From NCBI GenBank assembly GCA_036376595.1, contig DASVAA010000236.1:1-13906 (forward strand): DNA of 13,906 nt. The letters are read 5' to 3'. Under the pieces are notes generated by a model that was not told the origin of the DNA, ran no database searches, and saw only the letters and a list, made by a program, of their open reading frames with translations. Positions 5,675 through 13,906 of this stretch are shown piece after piece. The stretch is from SMAG-U1939 sp036376595 (GTDB lineage Bacteria > Chloroflexota > Ktedonobacteria > Ktedonobacterales > JADMIN01). The position numbers and the translations under genes are program-made. Position 1 is the stretch's first letter; each line of letters begins with the position of its first letter.

Positions 5675-6343
5675 TTATTGGCTGGGGTGCCACTGGCTCA
5701 GGGGTGTCACCTGAATCTGCTTCGCCAGCCCGTAGGCTGTGGCGAGGTCGCTGTCACTTGCCACGAGCGTGCGGCCGATCAGCAACACCGTGTTATTCGG
5801 CGCGACGATCTGCCCTGTCACCCCAGCCGGCACCGTTCCGTGCCAGCCCGGTCCGCTGATGAGGTAGTCCCCGGCCTGCGTCCCCGTCGTGCGCCGGCCC
5901 ACATAGGCGAAGACCGTACCCCACGGATCCGTAAACTGGACGGCGTAGTAGCGGCCCGCCATGTCCGGCACGTGCAACACCTGCGGCCCTTTGCTCAGAT
6001 CGAGCCAGCCCACGGTGTAGAGCGTGTCGCGATTGCCGGTGCTCAGCAAGTCGTTGGACGCCGAGGAGGTGGCGAGAGTCGGCTGCGTGTAGAGCGTATT
6101 GATGGGAATGGGCGGCGCGCCGCTGCCGCGGCCGCTGACGATCGTGTTCTCCGCTCGGTTGTAAGCGAGCCGCGGAGAGAAGTAGATGTAGGCCGCGGCG
6201 CCGACGCCCCACACCACCAGGACGGTCACGGCGAAGGTGAGCAGGTAGACCTTCCACCTGCTTCGGGCCTTGACTGCCGGGGAGGAGCCAGACGCAGTTG
6301 CGCTCTCTTGGCTGGTCGGTTCTTGGCCATCCCTGTTCGCCAT
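5675..6343 (-). CDS. DUF1254 domain protein, membrane-anchored
   Basis: A 222-residue protein with a polar N-terminus, one membrane segment at about residues 31-55 preceded by KARSRWK, and an outside domain of DUF1254 type. Its signature is NRDTLYTVGWLDLSKGP (104-120), then LHVPDMAGRYYAVQFTDPW and APNNTVLLIGRTLV near 184-197. In larger relatives DUF1254 is followed by DUF1214 in one chain; here the two are separate genes, each with its own membrane anchor. The positive residues before the helix favour an N-in orientation with the domain outside the cytoplasm. The start at 6343 shares one base with the stop of the DUF1214 gene (TGATG) and has GGAGGTG about 6 bases upstream, which indicates translational coupling. 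The biochemical role of the family is not established to my knowledge. Confidence 0.88.
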   Translation of the reverse strand: MANRDGQEPTSQESATASGSSPAVKARSRWKVYLLTFAVTVLVVWGVGAAAYIYFSPRLAYNRAENTIVSGRGSGAPPIPINTLYTQPTLATSSASNDLLSTGNRDTLYTVGWLDLSKGPQVLHVPDMAGRYYAVQFTDPWGTVFAYVGRRTTGTQAGDYLISGPGWHGTVPAGVTGQIVAPNNTVLLIGRTLVASDSDLATAYGLAKQIQVTPLSQWHPSQ

Positions 6344-6966
6344 CAGTGCACCTCCACGACAGGCGGCACGTGGTACGCGCCGCTCAGGATGGCCGCGCCA
6401 GGCTGGTAGATCCGCAGCCAGAGCTTGAAGTTCCCGCTCGGGGACGGCAGCCAGTTCGCCTCGTGCCCCTCTGGAAGTGTCTGCTGGATGTAGATGTCAA
6501 TCGAGCCATCGGCGTTGGGCACCAGACCCGACCGGTCGCCGACGCTGTAGCGGTTGTAGGGATTGGCGACCAAGTAGCCCGGCGCGATGGTCATGGTCAG
6601 CGACCAGAAGGCATGGTTGGGCGGGAGTCCGCCCGGCGGGAAGTGGAGGACGTAGTCGTGCTGTCCCGTAAGCGTCTGCCCCGCGCCATCCACCGTCGTC
6701 GTCCAGTACACCGCCTCTTCTGGCAGGTTGGTGGCGGGGAGGTGCTGAGCGCAGGCGGCGCGCACCAGGACGCCGTTGCTGGCCTTGCCGCAGGTCATGG
6801 TGACACTCCAGCCATTGACCGTCGTTTGCATGGCATGGAACTGGGCGGTGATCAGCAGCAGTGCCGTGACCAGTGCCAGCACCGCCCCCACGAGCACCCC
6901 TGGCACCGCAGCCAAGACGACGGTCAGCTTCCGGATGAGTGCCCAGACGCGCGCGAAGAAGTCCAT
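6343..6966 (-). CDS. DUF1214 domain protein, membrane-anchored
   Basis: A 207-residue protein with a long hydrophobic segment at about residues 14-42 (one membrane helix or an uncleaved signal anchor) and a C-terminal DUF1214 domain. The family pattern is visible in AFWSLTMTIAPGYLVANPYNRYSVGDRSGL, NADGSIDIYIQQ and ANWLPSPSGNFKLWLRIYQP, ending in a GAYHVPPV strand. Two or three cysteines (in TCGKAS and AACAQ, about residues 59 and 72) lie in the outside part and might form a disulfide. The ATG at 6966 has AGGAG about 9 bases upstream. It is first of a coupled pair: its stop overlaps the start of the DUF1254 gene. The order DUF1214 then DUF1254 is the reverse of the domain order in fused proteins. 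Function is unknown; the tight coupling suggests the two proteins form a complex. Confidence 0.88.
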   Translation of the reverse strand: MDFFARVWALIRKLTVVLAAVPGVLVGAVLALVTALLLITAQFHAMQTTVNGWSVTMTCGKASNGVLVRAACAQHLPATNLPEEAVYWTTTVDGAGQTLTGQHDYVLHFPPGGLPPNHAFWSLTMTIAPGYLVANPYNRYSVGDRSGLVPNADGSIDIYIQQTLPEGHEANWLPSPSGNFKLWLRIYQPGAAILSGAYHVPPVVEVH

Positions 6967-7130
6967 TGAGCTTGTCTCCTGTCCACTGCATGCGGTGTCA
7001 ATGGCTGCTGACGGTCACGCGCCTACTTCCAGCGCGCGTCCGAATGGCTTCGCGCTGAAACAGTTGGGCAGCGCCCCAGGTCACGAGCAGTCTAGGGCAA
7101 AGACAGCAAGACTGTCTTCCCTCGAAAGAG
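6967..7130. other. Gap between LuxR regulator and DUF1214 gene
   Basis: These 164 bases hold the hairpin after the LuxR stop (7095-7121) and the ribosome binding site of the DUF1214 gene. A TTGACA occurs on the minus strand about 30 bases before the DUF1214 gene but has no acceptable -10 at the right distance. I see no convincing promoter, so the DUF genes might be read from the LuxR transcript or use an unrecognised promoter. Confidence 0.5.
7095..7121 (-). terminator. Stem-loop after LuxR gene, possible weak terminator
   Basis: On the minus strand, 10 bases after the LuxR stop, GGG-AAGACAG-TCTTG-CTGTCTT-TG-CCC can fold: seven perfect pairs (7100-7106 with 7112-7118), then three G-C pairs past a two-base bulge. 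The position suits a terminator, but only a scattered T-containing sequence follows, so it may be leaky or act only in mRNA stability. Confidence 0.45.
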
Positions 7131-10100
7131 TTATTCGGAGAGCGTTAGGTCCTCTACACGAGTGAGGAGGTGGAACGCACGCGCACGGGCCACTGCCTGG
7201 GTGCGATTTGTTGCACCCAGTTTTGCCAGGAGATGCTTGACATGCAGTTTGACAGTGTGCAGGCTGAGCACCAGGCGCCCGGCGATCTGCTGGTTGGAGA
7301 GCCCTTCGGCCACCAGTTGGAGCACGTCGTGCTCCCGTGCACTCAGCGGATCAGAGAGCATCGAGCGTGGTGCCGGTTGTGCCGAGGCATCGGGCTGAGC
7401 CTGCCACGCAAGGGCAATCGCTGCCTTGATGCGCTGAAGATAGTCAGGCGAGGCGGTGGTAAACGGGGCAATCAGCGCGAGCAGGTGCGCCATTGCGTCG
7501 CCTTCATCGGCAAAGAGGCGCAGATAGCCTTCCGGTTCAGCCTGAGCGAGGATGGGCCCCAGCGTGGCAAGCGCCTGCTTTGTCTTGCCCTGGGCGTACA
7601 GCGCCAGGGCGAGCAGCATCTGCACCTCGATGCGTCGGCCCTGCGCGCCCGCCCCAATGGTGATCTCCAGCAAACGATCTAACAGCATCCGCGCTTGCGC
7701 GAGCGACGAGGAGTTCCGGTGGCCGCGTCCACGCGCGATCAACACACGCGCCAACGTGACATAGCGCACGTAGTGCTTCTTCGCCAGCGGGGTCGTGAGC
7801 GGGTCATCGTAGCGCAATCCGCAAGACGAGGCCCAGCGCAAGGCTGGCTCTCGCTGGCCGTAGGCGAGGGCAAGGCGTACCGGATACAGGATCAGCACGT
7901 CTTTCGCCGCCCGCGGGATGGGTAATCGCGGCACATCAAACTCCTCGCGTTCCATCAGCTGTCTGACCCACTCGCCGTTGCCTTGCGCCAGCGCCACCCG
8001 CGCCTGGATCCCGAGTCCGAACAGAGTAAGCTCAGGGGTGGGACGAGCAATATCGGGGAGTGGATCTAGCGCGAGGAGCTGCTGCGCGGCAGCTTGAGCT
8101 TCTTGCAGTCGATTCCATTCGCACAGTAGCACGCCAGAGCGCCAATGCGCCCATGCAAGCAGTGTGAATGGTGGGTCGCGGTGCTCACGGCAGGAGCGGA
8201 ACACATCCTCATAGAGCCGTCCCAGTTCACGTAATCGCCCCTGCTCCTCGTACAAATCGTCGAGACCTGAGAGGGCTACGAGATTGGGGAGCGCTTCGCC
8301 AGCAGGAACGGCGTTCCGCCACATCTGCTCCGATGCCTGCAGATCACCACGTGCGCGATAGGCAGCACCAAGCAGCACCTGCTGGCGCCAGAGGGTGAAA
8401 CGAGTCCAGCCCGTCTCAGGCCCCGTGAGCGAACGCGTCACCTCCGCAGCGCGCGCCAGCACCTGCGGGATATCGCCTTGGCTCAGCGCTCGCGCTGCCT
8501 GATGCAGTGCCAGTTCCCGCTGCAGTGCTGCCTGTGACTCGGGGTTGTCCTGCGCATGCGCCTCCACGAGCGCCATGAGGCGTTTAATGACCCGCTCTGG
8601 GTCCGGCGGCTCCGACGTGCGCTGGGGCTGGGTCCAGATCAAGGCGAGCGAGAGGGACACTGAGGCCGCGATCAGCGCCTGTGGGAGCCGATCCAGCCAG
8701 CGGGAGAGGCGCACGAGCTTCCCTTGCTCCACCAGAGACGGCACCAACTCCGTCAGGAGGCTGGCCGCGTGGGGCAGGTCACCAGAAAGCACGGCGTATT
8801 CACAGGCATCCTCTCCCCACCCGTGCTGTTCATACCAGCGACCAGCCCGACGATACAGCTCCGCCATGAGCGCTGGCTCCTGCTGCTGGAGGAGGGTGCG
8901 CAGCGCTTCGGCGAAGAGTGGATGGTAGCGATACCAGGTCTCGGTGTCATCCAGCGCGCTGACAAAGAGATTGCCCTGGAGCAGGGCCGCGAGCCTCCGC
9001 TGGCCGCCAGACTCTTCCGTCACGCTCTCGCAGAGCGGCCCAGTAAGCCGCTCCAGGATGCTGGTCCGGAGCAAAAAGCGCTGCATCTCAGGTGGTTGCG
9101 GCATCAGGACTTCCTCACGCACGTAGTCCAGGAGAAAGCGGTGGGTTCCCCCTGTCGTCCGGAGCACGCGTGTGGCATCGGTGTGCGCGCGCAGGGCCAG
9201 CGTCACCAATTGGATCCCAGCAATCCAGCCCTCGGTACGCTCTTCCAGCAGACCGATCGTCTCGGAGCCGAGCGGGAGTCCCATCGCATGCACAAACGCC
9301 TCGACCTCGGCTGACACAAACATGAGTTCCTGGCCGCGCAGCTCAGCAACCTGATTCCGCGCTCGCCAGCGCGAAAGCCCCGGCAGATCCCCCCGTGTTC
9401 CGATCAGCACATGCAGACGCGAGGGCAGATGGTTCAGCAGGAACATCAGCAACGCCTGACTCACCTCGGTCCTGAGCTGATGGACGTCATCCAGGATCAA
9501 GACCGCTTCGTCGGGAAGCAGGCGCTCAAGATCGTTGAGGAGACGGGTCAGGGCCCGTTCGTGTTCGTGGGGATGCCAGGGCCGATCGGTCTCTATCGCA
9601 GCGCCCAGGCGCTCATCGAGGCGCGTCAGAGCAGCGATGAGCGCGGAGAGCAACCGCGCCGGATCGTTCTCCCCCTCTTCGCAGGAAAGCCATGCCACTG
9701 GCCGCGTGGTCATGGCAGCCCACTCGGCTAGCAGCGTAGTCTTGCCAGAACCAGCAGGAGCCGAGACCAGGGTCAGCGGTCCGCACAGGCCCTGCTCCAG
9801 AAGTGCGAGCAGGCGTGGGCGTGACACATGCGGCACCGGCAGACGCGGAGGAGTAATAGTGGTCTGGAGGATCAAGGTCGACGTCAAGCCCTGCAATGGT
9901 ATGGGGCCACGCGAAACAGGCGGCGCGACCTCACTTGCTTTCCCGCTTCCTGCGCTTTCAGCAGCTATTGCCAGCCGGCGGGCCGCCTCGCGCAGTTTCG
10001 CCAACGTGACATTGGATGAGATGCCCAGATAACAGCGGGAGAGTCGTCCTCGCTTACGACAATAGGCGCGCCAGTACCACCCGCCGCGCCGATTGCCTGC

Positions 10101-10277
10101 ACGCGCTTTGTGGGCGGTAAAGGTGCCCTCTTCGCAGGTAAACGCGAAGGCTGTCGCCGTTTCCAGCCAGGCATACCAGGAAGGCGTATCGAGGAGCACC
10201 ACCACCTGTTGACCCTGCCGCTCATACACCAACCAGCCGTTCCGAACGGTTCCGGCGGTTGGTGAGAGGTTCTGCAT
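7131..10277 (-). CDS. Large ATP-binding LuxR/MalT-type (LAL) transcriptional regulator
   Basis: A 1048-residue regulator in three parts. Residues 1-105 are an extra N-terminal domain with WYWRAYCRKRGRLSRCYLG and TLAKLREAARRL (68-103). Its strand-strand-strand-helix look recalls Arm or AP2-like DNA-binding domains of phage-type integrases. A linker (106-150) is followed by a STAND-type ATPase: Walker A APAGSGKT (173-180, K179) and Walker B VLILDD (259-264). Helical repeats, probably TPR-like, fill about 480-950. The C-terminus (about 976-1038) is a LuxR helix-turn-helix with LSAREHDVLQLVAEGLSNQQ and SLHTVKLHVKHLLAKL. Such proteins bind ATP and a sugar or other ligand, then activate promoters. 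The frame opens at 10418, but the ATG at 10277 is preferred: GGAG lies 9 bases upstream, and the extension would cross the promoter and hairpin. The gene is divergent from the liu operon. Its target is unknown. Its base composition looks less GC-rich than the liu and mqn genes. Confidence 0.9.
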   Translation of the reverse strand: MQNLSPTAGTVRNGWLVYERQGQQVVVLLDTPSWYAWLETATAFAFTCEEGTFTAHKARAGNRRGGWYWRAYCRKRGRLSRCYLGISSNVTLAKLREAARRLAIAAESAGSGKASEVAPPVSRGPIPLQGLTSTLILQTTITPPRLPVPHVSRPRLLALLEQGLCGPLTLVSAPAGSGKTTLLAEWAAMTTRPVAWLSCEEGENDPARLLSALIAALTRLDERLGAAIETDRPWHPHEHERALTRLLNDLERLLPDEAVLILDDVHQLRTEVSQALLMFLLNHLPSRLHVLIGTRGDLPGLSRWRARNQVAELRGQELMFVSAEVEAFVHAMGLPLGSETIGLLEERTEGWIAGIQLVTLALRAHTDATRVLRTTGGTHRFLLDYVREEVLMPQPPEMQRFLLRTSILERLTGPLCESVTEESGGQRRLAALLQGNLFVSALDDTETWYRYHPLFAEALRTLLQQQEPALMAELYRRAGRWYEQHGWGEDACEYAVLSGDLPHAASLLTELVPSLVEQGKLVRLSRWLDRLPQALIAASVSLSLALIWTQPQRTSEPPDPERVIKRLMALVEAHAQDNPESQAALQRELALHQAARALSQGDIPQVLARAAEVTRSLTGPETGWTRFTLWRQQVLLGAAYRARGDLQASEQMWRNAVPAGEALPNLVALSGLDDLYEEQGRLRELGRLYEDVFRSCREHRDPPFTLLAWAHWRSGVLLCEWNRLQEAQAAAQQLLALDPLPDIARPTPELTLFGLGIQARVALAQGNGEWVRQLMEREEFDVPRLPIPRAAKDVLILYPVRLALAYGQREPALRWASSCGLRYDDPLTTPLAKKHYVRYVTLARVLIARGRGHRNSSSLAQARMLLDRLLEITIGAGAQGRRIEVQMLLALALYAQGKTKQALATLGPILAQAEPEGYLRLFADEGDAMAHLLALIAPFTTASPDYLQRIKAAIALAWQAQPDASAQPAPRSMLSDPLSAREHDVLQLVAEGLSNQQIAGRLVLSLHTVKLHVKHLLAKLGATNRTQAVARARAFHLLTRVEDLTLSE

Positions 10278-10308
10278 GAGACAGCACTCCGGTAGAAAGG
10301 TGGTAGGT

Positions 10309-10337
10309 GTTAGGGATACTCCGAGCAGTTCCCTAAC
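10309..10337 (-). promoter_or_regulatory. Inverted repeat at the LuxR transcript start: operator or 5' hairpin
   Basis: GTTAGGGA (10309-10316) and TCCCTAAC (10330-10337) are perfect 8-base inverted arms whose starts are 21 bases apart, two helical turns. Three inner pairs (ACT with AGT) can extend the stem past a one-base bulge, leaving a six-base loop. The predicted transcript start falls in the upstream arm, near 10335. As DNA it could be a dimer-binding operator for autoregulation; as RNA it would cap the 5' end of the message with a stable hairpin. Either fits; the sequence does not decide. Confidence 0.65.
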
Positions 10338-10341
10338 GGCA

Positions 10342-10370
10342 AGGATAGCGGGATGGTGGTGAAACCGCAA
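10342..10370 (-). promoter_or_regulatory. Sigma-70-type promoter for LuxR regulator
   Basis: On the minus strand TTGCGG (10370-10365) and TATCCT (10347-10342) are 17 bases apart. Each half is partial (TTG of the -35; TAT..T of the -10), but spacing is ideal. The start would be near 10335, about 58 bases before the chosen ATG at 10277. This supports that start over the upstream one at 10418, which lies ahead of the promoter. Confidence 0.6.
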
Positions 10371-10562
10371 GGTATGATGATCACTGTAGCAGGCGCTGAA
10401 CGACCACTCCCCTGCCATCGGCCGCTGCCGTCAGCAGTCCTGTGAGCATGCAAACCGGCGCGGCGCGGAGGCCGGTGGCGGTGGTAGGATAGAGAATAGG
10501 GCGCGGCGCGGGGTGCGATGCGCCGTGCGGCCCGGTACGAGCACGAGGAGGTGCCCGCGACC

Positions 10563-11394
10563 ATGAGTGACCCGTTCGACAACGACGATCTGATGAACGC
10601 GATCGGCGAGCGCGACGAATACCAGCACCTGCGCGTCACCCGCCGCGGCTTTGCCGCCGTCGTCACGCTGGCGCGGCCCGAGGTGCGCAACGCCTTCAAC
10701 GCGCGGCTGATCGCCGAGCTGCGCGCGGTCTTCCGCAAGCTCGACCAGACCGATGGCCTGCGTGCGGTGGTGCTGGAGGGCGAGGGCAAGGTCTTCTCCG
10801 CCGGCGCCGACCTCAACTGGATGCGCGCCAGCCTCGATTTCAGCCACGACGAGAACGTCAACGACGCGCTGCGCATGGCCGACATGTTCCGCGCGATCGA
10901 TAGCTGCCGCCATCCGGTGATCGGGCGCATTCAGGGCGCCGCGCTGGGTGGGGGGGTGGGCCTTGCCGCCGTCTGCGACATCGCCATCGCCGCCGAGGGC
11001 ACCGTCTTCGGCTTCACCGAGGTGCGCGTGGGCATCGCGCCGGCCGTGATCTCGCCCTTCGCCATGCGCAAGATCGGCCGCTCGTGGGCGCGGGCGCTCT
11101 TCGCCACCGGCGAGCGCTTCGACGCCCAGCGCGCGCTCCAGATCGGGCTGGTCCACCAGGTCGTGCCGGCGGATCAGCTCGATGCCGCGGTGACGGAGAA
11201 GCTGCGCGCCTTCGGTCAGAGCACACCTGCCGGCGTGCGTGCATCGAAGCTGCTGGCGATGAGCGTGCTCGATCTGCCCGACGATGAGGCGCGCGAGATG
11301 ACCGCCGCGACGATCGCTGGGCTGCGGGTGGACCAGGAGGGGCAGGAGGGCATCCGCGCCTTCCTAGAGAAGTGCCCCGCGGCGTGGGTGAGCG

Positions 11395-11405
<11 letters not shown>
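10563..11405 (+). CDS. liuC: Enoyl-CoA hydratase/isomerase family, probable methylglutaconyl-CoA hydratase
   Basis: A 280-residue crotonase-fold enzyme that probably hydrates 3-methylglutaconyl-CoA to HMG-CoA in leucine degradation. FSAGADLNWMR (78-88) carries one oxyanion-hole strand and is characteristic of the LiuC/AtuE subgroup. QGAALGGGVGLA (124-135) carries the other. One catalytic glutamate of classical hydratases is replaced by G133, while the second, E153 in FTEVRVGIAPAV, is present, as I recall for this subgroup. The ATG at 10563 is chosen over an open frame from 10518 because AGGAGGTG lies 9 bases upstream. The stop overlaps the next gene by 8-11 bases, so it is in an operon with the biotin carboxylase and HMG-CoA lyase. 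This context is the main reason for choosing methylglutaconyl-CoA over other enoyl-CoA substrates. Confidence 0.85.
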
Positions 11406-13506
<2,101 letters not shown>

Positions 13507-13511
13507 TAGGC

Positions 13512-13906
13512 ATGGCGAGCGAGGTGCTTGAGGGGCTGCCGCGGCGCGCAACGGTGGTCGAGGTGGGGCCGCGCGACGGCCTGCAAAACGAGAAGGGCGT
13601 CGTCTCGACCGCCGACAAGGTGCGCTTCATAGACCTGCTGAGCGCCGCCGGCTTCCCGGTGATCGAGGCGACGTCGTTCGTCAGCTCGAAGGCCGTGCCG
13701 CAACTCGCCGACGCCGCCGAGGTGATGGCGGCGATCGCGCGCCGGCCGGGGACGCGCTACACGGCGCTAGTGCCTAATCGGAAGGGTATGGAGCGCGCGC
13801 TGGCGGCGGGCGTGGACGAGGTCGCGGTCTTTACCGGCGCCTCCGAGACGTTTGTGCGGCACAACATCAACACCAGCATCGCCGGCAGCATCGAGAACTT
13901 CCGCCC
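13512..13906 (+). CDS. liuE: Hydroxymethylglutaryl-CoA lyase, 3' end outside window
   Basis: The first 131 residues of HMG-CoA lyase, which splits HMG-CoA into acetyl-CoA and acetoacetate and ends leucine degradation. EVGPRDGLQNE (17-27) carries the catalytic R21 and D22. IEATSFVSSKAVPQL (51-65) includes E52 and the family's SFV segment. LVPNRKG and EVAVFTGASETFVRHN follow, as in the family. It is a TIM-barrel enzyme needing a divalent metal; the metal-binding histidine pair and the C-terminal loop cysteine lie beyond the right edge. The ATG at 13512 is 5 bases after the liuD stop; the upstream GATAGG is a modest ribosome binding site, so coupling to liuD is likely. A homologous role in another acyl-CoA lyase is unlikely given the context. 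Confidence 0.92.
   Translation, partial: MASEVLEGLPRRATVVEVGPRDGLQNEKGVVSTADKVRFIDLLSAAGFPVIEATSFVSSKAVPQLADAAEVMAAIARRPGTRYTALVPNRKGMERALAAGVDEVAVFTGASETFVRHNINTSIAGSIENFR

Larger units (their letters stand above)
10278..10562. other. Divergent control region between LuxR gene and liu operon
   Basis: These 285 bases carry the LuxR promoter (10342-10370) and leader hairpin (10309-10337) on the minus strand. The liuC ribosome binding site AGGAGGTG lies about 9 bases before position 10563. A possible stem ACCGGC/GCCGGT (10454-10459 with 10471-10476) lies on the liu side. TAGGAT at 10485-10490 resembles a -10 box for liu, but no matching -35 is present, so the liu promoter is not called. Confidence 0.6.

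Noticed and set aside
6985..7000. TTGACA as the -35 of a DUF1214 promoter
   Set aside because: No -10-like sequence lies 16-18 bases downstream, and the position would leave almost no leader.

Overview
The window is GC-rich bacterial DNA, most likely from a member of the Chloroflexota. This is inferred from three things: futalosine-pathway menaquinone genes, a very large MalT-type LuxR regulator with an extra N-terminal domain, and gaps littered with short hairpin repeats and CTTCGCG-rich runs. No rRNA, tRNA, CRISPR array, transposase or integrase was recognised.

Layout. (1) Positions 1-5064, all minus strand: a TetR-family regulator, mqnA (chorismate dehydratase), an unassigned radical SAM protein, mqnC (cyclic dehypoxanthine futalosine synthase) and a DUF433 antitoxin-like gene cut by the left edge. 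A near-consensus promoter (5036-5064) precedes the TetR gene, whose stop codon overlaps the mqnA start as ATGA. (2) Positions 5170-6966, minus strand: a DUF1214 protein, a DUF1254 protein translationally coupled to it (TGATG), and a four-helix membrane protein. (3) Positions 7131-10277, minus strand: a 1048-residue LuxR/LAL regulator with its own promoter and a hairpin at the predicted transcript start. (4) Positions 10563-13906, plus strand: a leucine-degradation (liu) operon with a methylglutaconyl-CoA hydratase-like crotonase, a biotin carboxylase/biotin carrier subunit of methylcrotonyl-CoA carboxylase type, and HMG-CoA lyase cut by the right edge.

How the genes fit together. mqnA makes the first committed intermediate from chorismate and mqnC closes the ring of dehypoxanthine futalosine. 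mqnB, mqnD and mqnE are not in view, so the unassigned radical SAM protein between mqnA and mqnC is the best candidate for something new. The liu genes cover carboxylation of methylcrotonyl-CoA (alpha subunit only), hydration of methylglutaconyl-CoA and cleavage of HMG-CoA. The carboxyltransferase subunit and isovaleryl-CoA dehydrogenase must lie elsewhere.

The most striking sequence feature is a hairpin repeat, GGGCGTCC-ACC-GGACGCCC followed by CTACG. It sits upstream of mqnC (two copies) and of the TetR gene (one copy). It also lies in frame inside the biotin carboxylase gene, where one full and one partial copy add about 15 residues just before a conserved active-site segment.
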